A DNA stretch of 64,000 bases from UBA2256 sp964531105 (GTDB lineage: Bacteria > Spirochaetota > Spirochaetia > Treponematales > Rectinemataceae), in the NCBI GenBank assembly GCA_964531105.1, contig CAZHFN010000004.1, forward strand, positions 16,210 to 80,209. The letters are read 5' to 3'. Below, piece after piece: positions 28,181 through 36,232 of this stretch. Under the pieces are notes generated by a model. It saw only the letters and a list, made by a program, of their open reading frames with translations, searched no databases and had not been told where the DNA came from. How positions within the stretch are numbered: position 1 is the first letter of the stretch; every line of letters starts with the position of its first letter. Made by a program: the position numbers and the translations under genes.

Positions 28181-28280
28181 TTGACGAGAGTGACATTCAT
28201 CGTCTATCCTTAGCCTCTCGAGGCGGACAAAGGCGAGTGCCCTGAAGGCACCCGGCCCGCCCAGCCCATGGAGGTATCCA
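28181..28280 (+). promoter_or_regulatory. Candidate promoter and structured 5' leader of the TRAP transporter genes
   Basis: TTGACG (28181-28186) and TATCCT (28205-28210) are 18 bp apart, giving a leader of about 64 nt. The leader can fold as GGCGG (28222-28226) with CCGCC (28257-28261), enclosing the hairpin GTGCC/GGCAC (28237-28241 and 28247-28251). GGAGG precedes the ATG at 28281. It matches no riboswitch class that I recognise. Confidence 0.4.
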
Positions 28281-29315
28281 ATGAAAAACAGGATCCTTGC
28301 GATCGTTCTCGTCATTGCTGTTGTCGTGCCTGGAATGGTCTTCGGGCAGACAGTTCTCAAGCTGGCACACTTAAATGCCCAACAGCCCTTCGACGTGGCT
28401 TCGGCTGCCATGGCCGCGGTATTCAAGAGCGAAGTGGAAGCCAATTCTAACGGCCAGATCAAGGTAGAAATCTACCCCAATGGTGTCCTGGGCAAGGAAG
28501 CCGAGACAATGGTCCAGGTCAAGAGCGGCGTAGTCCAATCCTACATCGCTTCCTCGGGCGGCATGGCTCAGTTCTACCCTCTCATCGACGTGACCAATAT
28601 GCCTTTCGCCTTTTCCAGCTACAACGTAGGCTATAAGGTGTACGATGGGAAGTTCGGCCAGGAGCTTGCGGCGGACATAGAGAAGAAAGCTGGCTTCAAG
28701 GTCCTGGGCTTCGGCGAGTCCGGCGGCTTTTTCGCTATTACCAACTCCGAGCGCCCCATTAAATCCCCGGCTGACATGAAGGGCATCAAGCTCCGCACCA
28801 TGGCCCTCCCCCTCCACCAGGCTATCGTAAAAGCCCTGGGAGCCTCGCCCACCACCGTGGCCTGGGCCGAAGTCTACACAAGCCTCCAGACTGGTGTCGT
28901 AGACGGCCAGATGAATCCCATCTCCATCATCGCCATGGCCAAGTTCCAGGAAGTCCAGAAATACATCACCCTGACCAACCACCTCTACGCTCCCTATGTG
29001 TGGGTGTTGAATCCCAAATTCTATGCGGGTCTCTCGGCCGATCTTAAAAAGGTTGTCGACGACGCTGCCAGGACCGGCATTCTCGCCGGCCGCGGCCTTT
29101 CGCGAATTATCGACGCTTCGGACAAGGGTTTGCCGATTCTGGCTGAAAAGATGCAAGTCTATGTCCCCACCAGAAACGAGATGGTCCAGTTCCGCGACGC
29201 GGCCATCCCCGCAGCCAAGGAATTCATGACCGCCCAGTACAAGAAAGAAGGCGAAGCCTGGGTCGACAAGTTCTTCGCCGCGATAACCGAGGCCGAAAAA
29301 GAGCTAGGGTATTGA
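28281..29315 (+). CDS. dctP: TRAP transporter substrate-binding protein (DctP family)
   Basis: This 344-residue periplasmic binding protein has a clear signal peptide (MKNRILAIVLVIAVVVPGMVFG, cleavage before QTVLKLAH) and the DctP fold. Family landmarks are GQIKVEIYPNGVLG, the conserved KGIKLRTM with the carboxylate-binding Arg (near residue 174), and GVVDGQMNP. GGAGG lies 7 nt upstream. Small permease, large permease and ygeW follow in the same direction. The ligand should be an organic anion. Because ygeW is co-located, a ureide, carbamoyl amino acid or purine-derived acid is possible. Confidence 0.92.
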   Translation: MKNRILAIVLVIAVVVPGMVFGQTVLKLAHLNAQQPFDVASAAMAAVFKSEVEANSNGQIKVEIYPNGVLGKEAETMVQVKSGVVQSYIASSGGMAQFYPLIDVTNMPFAFSSYNVGYKVYDGKFGQELAADIEKKAGFKVLGFGESGGFFAITNSERPIKSPADMKGIKLRTMALPLHQAIVKALGASPTTVAWAEVYTSLQTGVVDGQMNPISIIAMAKFQEVQKYITLTNHLYAPYVWVLNPKFYAGLSADLKKVVDDAARTGILAGRGLSRIIDASDKGLPILAEKMQVYVPTRNEMVQFRDAAIPAAKEFMTAQYKKEGEAWVDKFFAAITEAEKELGY

Positions 29316-29322
29316 TCGAGAT

Positions 29323-29350
29323 TTTTTAGAAGTCCGATGAGTTTTGAAAT
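29323..29350. repeat. Degenerate relative of the dispersed palindromic repeat
   Basis: The segment just after the dctP stop (AGAAGTC, then GAGTTTTGAAAT) aligns with copy 2 at most positions but lacks a perfect stem. It is treated as a decayed copy with low confidence. Confidence 0.35.
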
Positions 29351-29371
29351 CAGCCAGACGGTCAGTTCGTG

Positions 29372-29410
29372 GAGGGTTGCTAGCAGTTTACACACCTGTC
29401 GGCAACCCTC
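29372..29410 (+). promoter_or_regulatory. Stem-loop between dctP and dctQ
   Basis: Arms GAGGGTTGC (29372-29380) and GCAACCCTC (29402-29410) are perfect complements around a 21-nt loop. No T-run follows. It may stabilise the binding-protein part of the message relative to the permease part, as seen for other solute-binding proteins. That role is inferred. Confidence 0.55.
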
Positions 29411-29436
29411 GCGTTTCTTCTTCCCATGGAGTTCCA

Positions 29437-29967
29437 ATGCCAGCGGTTAAAATAAATTTTATCGAAAAGTTTTCTAGACGAATCGATCTTCTTTTAGGTG
29501 TAGCCTGTGCTGCATTTATTGGGGTTATGACTTTTATTGTATTCCTGGGAGTGATTTTCCGTTACGTTCTATCCTCTCCGCTGAATTGGGTTGAAGAGGT
29601 GTCCCGGTATCTGATGATATGGGGCGCTTCCCTCGCGATAAGCCTGGGGGTAAGCGCCGGTGAACATGTGGGGCTTACCGTCATACTCGATTCACTCAAA
29701 AAAGTCTCTGCCCGTAAGGCCATGGCCATAGCAATCAATGCCATCGTTTTTGCATTTCTGCTGTTTATGTTCATCATTTCCATTCCCGCTACAATTGAGT
29801 CTAGAACACAGATTACCCAGGCTCTGGGAATCTCCATGGTACTGCCTAAGCTCGCGGTACCGTTTGCGATGGGCTTCTCAGCCCTGCAAGTAGTCCTGGT
29901 ATCGCTAAAGATTCTCTCCAGCCCAGACGGAAAGCTCGGCGAGAGCGTCGGCTACCTGGATATTTAG
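29437..29967 (+). CDS. dctQ: TRAP transporter small permease (DctQ family)
   Basis: This 176-residue protein has four predicted membrane helices, the DctQ norm. The characteristic VIFRYVLSSPLNWVEEVSRYLMIWGASLA segment (about residues 43-71) contains the W-x-E-E motif. ATG 29437 has GGAG 6 nt upstream and is preferred to longer in-frame starts. It forms an inner-membrane complex with the DctM protein encoded 9 nt downstream. The stem-loop before it separates it from dctP. Confidence 0.92.
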   Translation: MPAVKINFIEKFSRRIDLLLGVACAAFIGVMTFIVFLGVIFRYVLSSPLNWVEEVSRYLMIWGASLAISLGVSAGEHVGLTVILDSLKKVSARKAMAIAINAIVFAFLLFMFIISIPATIESRTQITQALGISMVLPKLAVPFAMGFSALQVVLVSLKILSSPDGKLGESVGYLDI

Positions 29968-29976
29968 GGGGCAGCC

Positions 29977-31263
29977 ATGTTCTTATCCATCGTAATTGTC
30001 TTCTTTGCCCTCCTGGTTATTGGCGTGCCTATAGGGTTTACCCTGGGAATTGCAGGAGTGGTGGGTCTTCTTCTCATGGGCTCCGGCGTTGGTCTTCTTT
30101 CCATGGCGCCACTCCAGTATTTTTCCGGTCTCGACATGTTCACCCTCATGGCCATGCCCTTTTTCATCCTGGCCGGCGAACTTATGAACAAAGCGGGAAT
30201 TACCAAGCGATTGGTCAATTTCGCGAATATCCTCGTTGGTCATTGGAGGGGAGGCTTAGCCCACGCGAATATCATAGCCTCAGTCTTTTTCGCCGGCATG
30301 ACAGGCGCCGCTGTCTCCGATACGGCGGCCATAGGCACGATGTTGATCCCTGCGATGGTGGACGACGGTTACGATGTTGATTTTTCCGCGGCGGTAACAG
30401 CCGCTTCTTCCATTATCGGACCGACCATTCCGCCATCGAACATGATGGTCATCTACGGTTCACTAATGAATGTTTCCATCGCCGGGCTTTTCGCCGCGGG
30501 ATTTATGCCGGGCTTGGTTCTCGCGGTGCTGCTCATGCTAATGTCGGCTTATTTATCGTATAAGCGAGGATATCCCAAGGGACCTAAAAGAAATTTCAAG
30601 GAAAAACTCATTGGGACCAAGGCCGCAATCATTCCCTTGCTCATGCCGATTATTATTTTAGGAGGCATTCTCTCCGGACTTTTTACGCCCACCGAGGCCG
30701 CAGCAGTGGCGGTGTTCTACGCACTGATAATCGGCTTTTTCGTTCTGAAATCAATAAAGCCCAGGGATCTTTACCCGATGCTGCTCAAAACAGCCAAGAT
30801 CACCGGCTCGGTATTCCTCATAATAGGCATGGCTTCCATCCTCTCCTGGGTGCTCGCCATCAACCAGGTACCCCAGGCAATAGCCGCGTTTTTACTAAGG
30901 ACCACGGGAGAGCCCAAGCTCATTCTCTTGCTCATCCTCATACTCATGCTGATAGTGGGCATGTTCATGGATATCGCCGCGGCTCTAATAATATTAGGAC
31001 CTATACTTCACCCCATAGCCGTGGGCATCGGCATAGCCCCTATCCATTTCGGCATAATCATGGTGCTTTCCCTCAACATTGCCCTGATGACGCCTCCGGT
31101 AGGTGCCTGCCTCTTTGTGGCCTGTTCTATTTCCAAGATCAGCTTGGCCAGGCTCTCTAAGGCGATTTTCCCATTCATCATCATGGAGGTGATCGCGCTC
31201 TTCATTGTCGCCTACATTCCCGAGATTTCTCTCTTTTTACCGAAGCTGCTCGGCTTCGCTTGA
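29977..31263 (+). CDS. dctM: TRAP transporter large permease (DctM family)
   Basis: This 428-residue membrane protein has about twelve predicted spans and is the ion-coupled transport subunit. Family segments include PFFILAGELMNKAGIT, GMTGAAVSDTAAIGTMLIPAM, IIGPTIPPSNMMVIYG and GLFTPTEAAAVAVFYA. It starts 9 nt after dctQ, and ygeW begins 39 nt downstream. Together with DctP and DctQ it should drive sodium- or proton-coupled uptake of the ligand bound by DctP. Confidence 0.94.
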   Translation: MFLSIVIVFFALLVIGVPIGFTLGIAGVVGLLLMGSGVGLLSMAPLQYFSGLDMFTLMAMPFFILAGELMNKAGITKRLVNFANILVGHWRGGLAHANIIASVFFAGMTGAAVSDTAAIGTMLIPAMVDDGYDVDFSAAVTAASSIIGPTIPPSNMMVIYGSLMNVSIAGLFAAGFMPGLVLAVLLMLMSAYLSYKRGYPKGPKRNFKEKLIGTKAAIIPLLMPIIILGGILSGLFTPTEAAAVAVFYALIIGFFVLKSIKPRDLYPMLLKTAKITGSVFLIIGMASILSWVLAINQVPQAIAAFLLRTTGEPKLILLLILILMLIVGMFMDIAAALIILGPILHPIAVGIGIAPIHFGIIMVLSLNIALMTPPVGACLFVACSISKISLARLSKAIFPFIIMEVIALFIVAYIPEISLFLPKLLGFA

Positions 31264-31302
31264 TAATACTAAATGATGACATGGATACTAAAGGAGCATA
31301 GT

Positions 31303-32517
31303 ATGGACAGGCAAAAAATTATGAAGACAATCGAAGCTCTGTCGGGCAAGAAAATCGACATGCTCGGCAAGGACTTCTTCCTTACGTGGGAGAAATCCAG
31401 AGACGAGATCGATGCTACTTTCCTGGTGGCTGACATTCTACAGGCCATGCGGAAGAACAATATCAGCCCGCGGATATGGGATTCGGGGATCGCGGTATCC
31501 AATTTCAGGGACAACTCCACTCGTACCCGCTTTTCCTTCGCCTCGGCTTGCGATCTTTTAGGCCTTTACGTCCAGGACCTGGACGAGGGCAAGAGCCAGC
31601 TAGCCCATGGCGAGACGGTGCGTGAAACGGCCACCATGATCAGCTTCCTCACCGAGGCTATCGGCATTCGGGATGATATCTACCTGGGCGAGGGCGACCG
31701 CTATCAACGAGAGATAGCCAAGGCTCTGGACGAGGGTGTGGCCTCGGGGGTTTTGCCCTCCAGACCTACCATTGTCAACCTCCAGTCCGATATCGATCAT
31801 CCCACCCAGTCCATGGCCGATTTTCTCCATCTTTCCCACTATTACGGCGGCCTGGACAAGCTGAAGGGCAAGAAAATCGCGGTGACCTGGGCTTATTCAC
31901 CATCCTACGGCAAGCCGCTCTCGGTACCCCAAGGCGTGATCGGCTTGGCCAGCCGCTTCGGCATGGAAGTATCCCTAGCCTATCCCGAGGGTTACGATTT
32001 GCTGCCCGATGTGATCGAGACATCGAGGCGCCAGGCTGGGGAGTCGGGGGGCTCTTTCAGCATAAGCCATTCCATGGACGAAGCCTTCAAGGACGCCGAC
32101 ATCGTCTATCCCAAGAGCTGGGCTCCCTACGATGTCATGCTCCAGCGCGTACCCCTCCTGCACGCAGGCGATCAGGCAGGACTTAAGGAACTGGAAAAAT
32201 CCTGCCTGGCCAACAACGCCAAGCACAAGGACTGGGAATGCACCGAAGAAAAGATGAAACTTACCCGAAAGGCCGACCCCAAGTACGGCCAGGGCCTGTA
32301 CATGCACTGCCTGCCGGCCGATATCACCGATGTCTCCTGCAAGGCGGGGGAGGTGGCGGCCTCGGTATTCGACCGTTATAGAGACGACACGTATCTGGAG
32401 GCCAGTTATAAGCCCTACATCATCGCTGCAATGATACTCCTGGGCAAATTCAAGAACCCCGCCGCGGTACTCAAGGCAGCCTTGTCGAGGAATGCACTCA
32501 GAACCCTTGAGGGTTGA
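31303..32517 (+). CDS. ygeW: YgeW-type knotted carbamoyltransferase
   Basis: This 404-residue carbamoyltransferase is very close to E. coli YgeW by eye, with the hallmark FRDNSTRTRFSFASA (carbamoyl-phosphate loop, about residue 70), GKSQLAHGETVRET, DHPTQSMAD, TWAYSPSYGKPLSVPQG and MHCLPADITDVSC. AAGGAG lies 7 nt before ATG 31303, which is preferred over a start 30 nt upstream. YgeW is thought to transfer a carbamoyl group to or from 2,3-diaminopropionate in anaerobic urate breakdown. Carbamate kinase, its usual partner, is not in the window. Linkage to TRAP genes suggests import of its substrate or a precursor. Confidence 0.93.
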   Translation: MDRQKIMKTIEALSGKKIDMLGKDFFLTWEKSRDEIDATFLVADILQAMRKNNISPRIWDSGIAVSNFRDNSTRTRFSFASACDLLGLYVQDLDEGKSQLAHGETVRETATMISFLTEAIGIRDDIYLGEGDRYQREIAKALDEGVASGVLPSRPTIVNLQSDIDHPTQSMADFLHLSHYYGGLDKLKGKKIAVTWAYSPSYGKPLSVPQGVIGLASRFGMEVSLAYPEGYDLLPDVIETSRRQAGESGGSFSISHSMDEAFKDADIVYPKSWAPYDVMLQRVPLLHAGDQAGLKELEKSCLANNAKHKDWECTEEKMKLTRKADPKYGQGLYMHCLPADITDVSCKAGEVAASVFDRYRDDTYLEASYKPYIIAAMILLGKFKNPAAVLKAALSRNALRTLEG

Positions 32518-32533
32518 GATACTCTAGCTGAAA

Positions 32534-33503
32534 ATGAAGGGCTCTCAGGTGAAGCGGAAGCTCCTGATTTTACTCCTGCTGATTGCAGCGTTCTCTCTTG
32601 ATTCCTGCAGTCTTCTGGAAAAGCTGCGCCCACCCAAGCCCCTCCCGCCGAGTCCGAGCACGACTACGAGCACGACGGTTGCGGCGCGCTCGGTAGCCAC
32701 AGGTGTCGTCGTAGCGCCTTCGGCAGCCGCGATGCCCGCGCCCCCGGCTTCACTGGATTTTTACCGAACAGGCAGGATAGATCCGAGGGCAAGGATCCAG
32801 ACCAGCCCTGCCATACAAGCCGCCTTCCGCGGTTCGGCACAGGAGGCTTTGGGTCTTATAACCCAAAGCCTCCTAAGAGGCGAGAACGATCCTTTTACAA
32901 GAGTAAAACTTATTCACGACTGGATCTGCGCGACCATAGCCTACGACGCGGCCATGCTCAAGAGCGGCAATGCGGTAAACCAGGACATCCAGAGCGTTCT
33001 GGCCGGCGGAAAGGCAGTGTGCTCGGGCTATTCCAGGGTGTTTCAGGCTATGGCAGATGCCGCAAAAATTACCTGTGTCACGGTATCGGGCTATGTAAAG
33101 AACCAGAGGGGCTCCCGGGGCTTGAGCCAGGATAATTCCCACGCCTGGAACCTGGTGCAGATCCTGGGGCGCTGGTACATCGTGGACACAACCTTCGACG
33201 CAGGCTATGTAAAGGATTGGGTGTTCGTCAAAAAATACTCCACCGACAATCTCTTTCTCGATCCTGCCAGAAGCATCTATTCCCGCTTTCCCAAGGAAGC
33301 ATGGCAGCAGTTGCTATCCATTCCTCTAACAGGCCAGGAATTCCTCAGCCTTCCCGATCTGGAGAATGACTTTTTCTCTTATGGACTCAAGCTTGCCGCC
33401 CCCGCCCCGGTCTGGGAAACCGAAACAAGGGGCGCCTATGAGCTGGACATATCCTCAGGTGACCAGGAAATCATCCTAGAGGGAGTGCTGTTCGGCGCCG
33501 AGG
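32534..33503 (+). CDS. Transglutaminase-like lipoprotein, 3' end lost in gap
   Basis: The N terminus is a lipoprotein signal (KRKLLILLLLIAAFSLDS then Cys) followed by a Pro/Ser/Thr-rich linker of about 50 residues. The transglutaminase-like core has KLIHDWICATIAYD, GGKAVCSGYSRVFQAMA with the nucleophile Cys, NSHAWNLVQILGRWYIVDTTFDAG with the His and Asp. This matches the CYK3/TGc-type fold found in envelope proteins. AAGGG precedes an in-frame GTG at 32549, which is probably the true start. The 3' end runs into N at 33504. A perfect 14-bp inverted repeat lies inside (32841-32874). The substrate is unknown. Confidence 0.85.
32841..32874. repeat. Perfect 14-bp inverted repeat within a coding sequence
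   Basis: AGGAGGCTTTGGGT (32841-32854) and ACCCAAAGCCTCCT (32861-32874) are exact reverse complements around CTTATA. It encodes EALGLITQSLL of the transglutaminase-like protein. The folded RNA would be very stable. Confidence 0.9.
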
Positions 33504-33603
33504 NNNNNNNNNNNNNNNNNNNNNNNNNNNNNNNNNNNNNNNNNNNNNNNNNNNNNNNNNNNNNNNNNNNNNNNNNNNNNNNNNNNNNNNNNNNNNNNNN
33601 NNN
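33504..33603. other. Assembly gap of 100 N, true missing sequence between convergent genes
   Basis: The flanks do not overlap. The gap hides the 3' end of the transglutaminase-like gene, the 3' end of the FecE-type ATPase gene (about 45 residues) and whatever lies between. Confidence 0.85.
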
Positions 33604-34233
33604 AGCCCAGTCAGCCACTGAATGGACCAGACCAATATCGTGAGTAGTAAAGATTATCGCTTTGCCACGCTTTGCCAGAAGAGAAAGCTGCATGGCTACC
33701 GAGGCCGCGTGGGCTGGATCGAGAAGGGAAGTAGGTTCATCCAGGAGGAGGATCTCAGCCTCCTGGGCCAGGCAGCGGGCGATGCGGACAAGCTGGAATT
33801 CCCCGCCTGAAAGAGTGGCGGCTCCCCTATCTTCAAGGCTGGCAACTCCGACTTCCTCCAGAGCTCTCCGGGCAGCCTCGTAATCCCTTTTTCCAGGAAG
33901 CGAGAGGGCTGGGATATGCGGAGCTCTTCCTAGAAGCACAAAGTCCAGAACTGGGTAGTTGAAAGGGAGTCTTTCAATTTGAGGAAGAAAGGCGAGCTTC
34001 CGGGCAATTTCTCTGGGAGAGAGCGCAGAAAGTTCGGCTCCTTCAATCCTGATCTTGCCGCCGCTGGGATGGAGCCTGCCGGCTAGAACGGATAGAAGGC
34101 TTGTCTTGCCCGCTCCGTTGGCACCGAGAATCGCAATGATCCTGCCGGGTTCCAGAGAGAGAGAAATGCTCAAGAGCATCTCTCCCCTTCCAGGCCGGGA
34201 AAAGGAGACATCCTCGGCCTCGAGGAACATCAT
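33604..34233 (-). CDS. FecE/BtuD-type ABC importer ATPase, C terminus lost in gap
   Basis: About 210 residues of an ABC ATPase are visible out of a usual 250-260. Walker A is GANGAGKTS (about residues 36-44), the signature TLSGGEFQLVRIARCLAQ, Walker B ILLLDEPTSLLDP and the H-loop IIFTTHDIG. The start ATG overlaps the permease stop (ATGA). It powers the FecCD-type permease encoded just upstream. Genes of this type import siderophores, haem or cobalamin. Confidence 0.92.
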
Positions 34234-35234
34234 CGCAGCAGCTCCATCCTTCTCCTGGTGAGGAGAAGGGCGAAGGCCAGTGCGCCGAGAATCGAGGTCA
34301 CTATGCCCAGGGGTAATTCGCCGGGAAAGAGTACCCTGGCTATACCGTCGGAGATCAGGACAAAGAGCGCACCTCCCACCATGGAAAGGGGAATGGCGGA
34401 TCTTCCATCGGCCCCGGTTCTCAAGCGTACCACCTGGGGAACCACTAAGCCCACCCAGGAGACTACTCCACATACCGCGGTGACCGTGGCAACACCAACA
34501 GCGGCGGCAGCTGCCAGAAGCGCACGCTCGGTTTCTGGTCTCAGGCCGAGAGAATTGCTAACCGAATCGTCTAAGGAAAGGAGGGTTGCCCTCCAGCGTA
34601 AAAGAATGAGAGTCGCAAGGCTTGCCAGGGCTGGAGGCAGGACAAACTCAAGCCGCTGCCAGCTCATGGGGGAGAGGGAACCCATGGTCCAAAAGACGAT
34701 ATCAGGAAGCTGAGACAGGGGGTCGGCGGCGTATTTGACAGCTCCGAGAAGTGCTGAAAAGAAGGCTGAAACCGCCAGCCCCGCGAGAAGCAGGCGCAGA
34801 ACCTGGCCGCCAAAGGTGAAGGCTTTAGAGAGGCTTATGCTGATCCAGAGGGCGGCCAGGGCAAAGACAAAGGAAAGCCCGGCCACGGCATATAAGCCGC
34901 CTGCCCCCGCAAGGAGGGCTAGGGCTGCGCCGAAGGCCGCTCCCTGGGAAACTCCCAAAAAGCCAGCATCCACCAGGGGATTGCCGAAAATTGTCTGAAA
35001 GACAGCACCCGAGCCGCCGAGCACCGCGCCCAGGACTAGGGCGCCCAAGGCTCGGGGCAGGCGCAGGGAAAGAAGCACACGCACGGCGATCTCGTCCTGC
35101 CCGAGGCTGAAGGGGTTTAAAAGGCCTGGGCGCGGGTAGCGGCCCGCCAGCAGATACAGGCAAAAGCCGGCGGCGAGGGCTACCCCCATCAGTAGGGGGA
35201 AGCGAAAGCTCTTCTCTTCCCTAGGGGAGTTCAT
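34230..35234 (-). CDS. FecCD/BtuC-type ABC importer permease
   Basis: This 334-residue permease has about ten membrane helices. Family landmarks are LRLPRALGALVLGAVLGGSGAVFQ (about residue 54), NPLVDAGFLGVSQGAAFGAALAL and VVSWVGLVVPQVVRLRTG near the C terminus. It is joined by ATGA overlaps to the binding protein upstream and the ATPase downstream. The substrate (ferric siderophore, haem, cobalamin or related metal chelate) cannot be resolved from sequence. Confidence 0.93.
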   Translation of the reverse strand: MNSPREEKSFRFPLLMGVALAAGFCLYLLAGRYPRPGLLNPFSLGQDEIAVRVLLSLRLPRALGALVLGAVLGGSGAVFQTIFGNPLVDAGFLGVSQGAAFGAALALLAGAGGLYAVAGLSFVFALAALWISISLSKAFTFGGQVLRLLLAGLAVSAFFSALLGAVKYAADPLSQLPDIVFWTMGSLSPMSWQRLEFVLPPALASLATLILLRWRATLLSLDDSVSNSLGLRPETERALLAAAAAVGVATVTAVCGVVSWVGLVVPQVVRLRTGADGRSAIPLSMVGGALFVLISDGIARVLFPGELPLGIVTSILGALAFALLLTRRRMELLR

Positions 35235-36232
35235 CGATCGAAATCGCCTGAAAGGCGAGGTAATATCGTCTTTGAAAAAACCTCAGGATTCATAGAGTAC
35301 ATAAAAGAAAAGAATTCCTTGGCCGAATCCAACATTGTGCCTGAGGAATGGGCACCTGGCCACAGAACCCGGTGCAACCACTCCAGGCCCAGGATCCAGC
35401 GGGCATCAGGCTGATCCCAGGAATAGAAGTCCTGGGCAAAGCCGACCACAAGGCCTTCCTTTACTGCCCTGGTGACAGCCAAAGCGGGTACCGAAGCCAG
35501 GGCTTTGGCCGCTATGCGGGAATCCCTTCGGTAATCTACCACCAGAATCACCTCAGGATTCCAGGCGGCGATCTGCTCGGCGTTCACGGCAGCCCATCCT
35601 GAACCGGGATTAGCTTCCTTCCAGACAGCCTCTCCTCCGGCCATTTCCACCAGCTTGGTCTGCATCCAGGCGGCAGGAGGAACGTCCCAGGTTCCTTCCT
35701 GGGCTGAGGAAGCCTGGACTAAAAGGACCCTGGGCGCCCTCCCCTGTCTCGGCAGCGCCTCGAGCCAGTTCAGTTTTTTCTGATAGAAGCCCGCAACCGC
35801 CTCGGCCCGCGCCTGCATTCCAAATAGGCTGCCGAGGCTGCGGATATCATTAAAATAATCTTCTGGCGTTTCCAGATTCAAATACAGTTGGGGAATGCCC
35901 AGGGCATCCAGCCCCACCCCCAGACTTTTTTTCATGGCGCTTTTAAGGATAACCCTATCGGGCCGTAACGATGCGTAGGTTTCAACCCCGGCATTCCTGT
36001 CCAGGACAGGTTTTTTTTCATAGCCAGGATCTATTGCCGAAAGGAAGCTCCCGAGCCCCTGATCTGCCCCAGCGATGGCCAGTACCCGCTCTCCCGCGCC
36101 AGGGAAGAGGTAGACCGCGTCGGCTACCATAATCACCGCCCGGCCGCCCAGAACCAGTCGGTTCTGGGCGGCCGGCTAGGTCAACACCAGCAAGGAAAAA
36201 AACAGCACCAGGATCCATCCGCTTTTTCTCAT
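35231..36232 (-). CDS. FecB/BtuF-type substrate-binding protein, interrupted by an in-frame TAG
   Basis: The intact frame runs from an ATG overlapping the previous gene's stop (36229-36232, ATGA) to 35231. The first 18 codons give a signal peptide, MRKSGWILVLFFSLLVLT. Codon 19 is TAG (36176-36178), and the mature protein follows in the same frame (PAAQNRLVLGGRAVIMVADA). Later segments (SLRPDRVILKSA, WNPEVILVVDYR) are typical of iron/B12-type binding proteins. Without readthrough, only a secretion-less product could start downstream (GTG 36134-36136). Immediately after the TAG, in the sense direction, is a perfect 16-bp hairpin. A recent nonsense mutation or an assembly error is the simplest explanation. 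Recoding is possible but unsupported. Confidence 0.8.
36140..36175. repeat. Perfect 16-bp hairpin directly beside an in-frame amber codon
   Basis: CCGGCCGCCCAGAACC (36140-36155) and GGTTCTGGGCGGCCGG (36160-36175) are exact reverse complements with a 4-nt loop (AGTC on the plus strand). On the minus-strand message the hairpin starts right after the TAG at 36178-36176. It lies within the binding-protein coding frame. Confidence 0.92.

Noticed and set aside
36176..36178. Amber codon read as pyrrolysine
   Set aside because: It lies at a signal-peptide junction rather than an active site, and no pyl genes are in the window. Other genes here use TAG as a normal stop.
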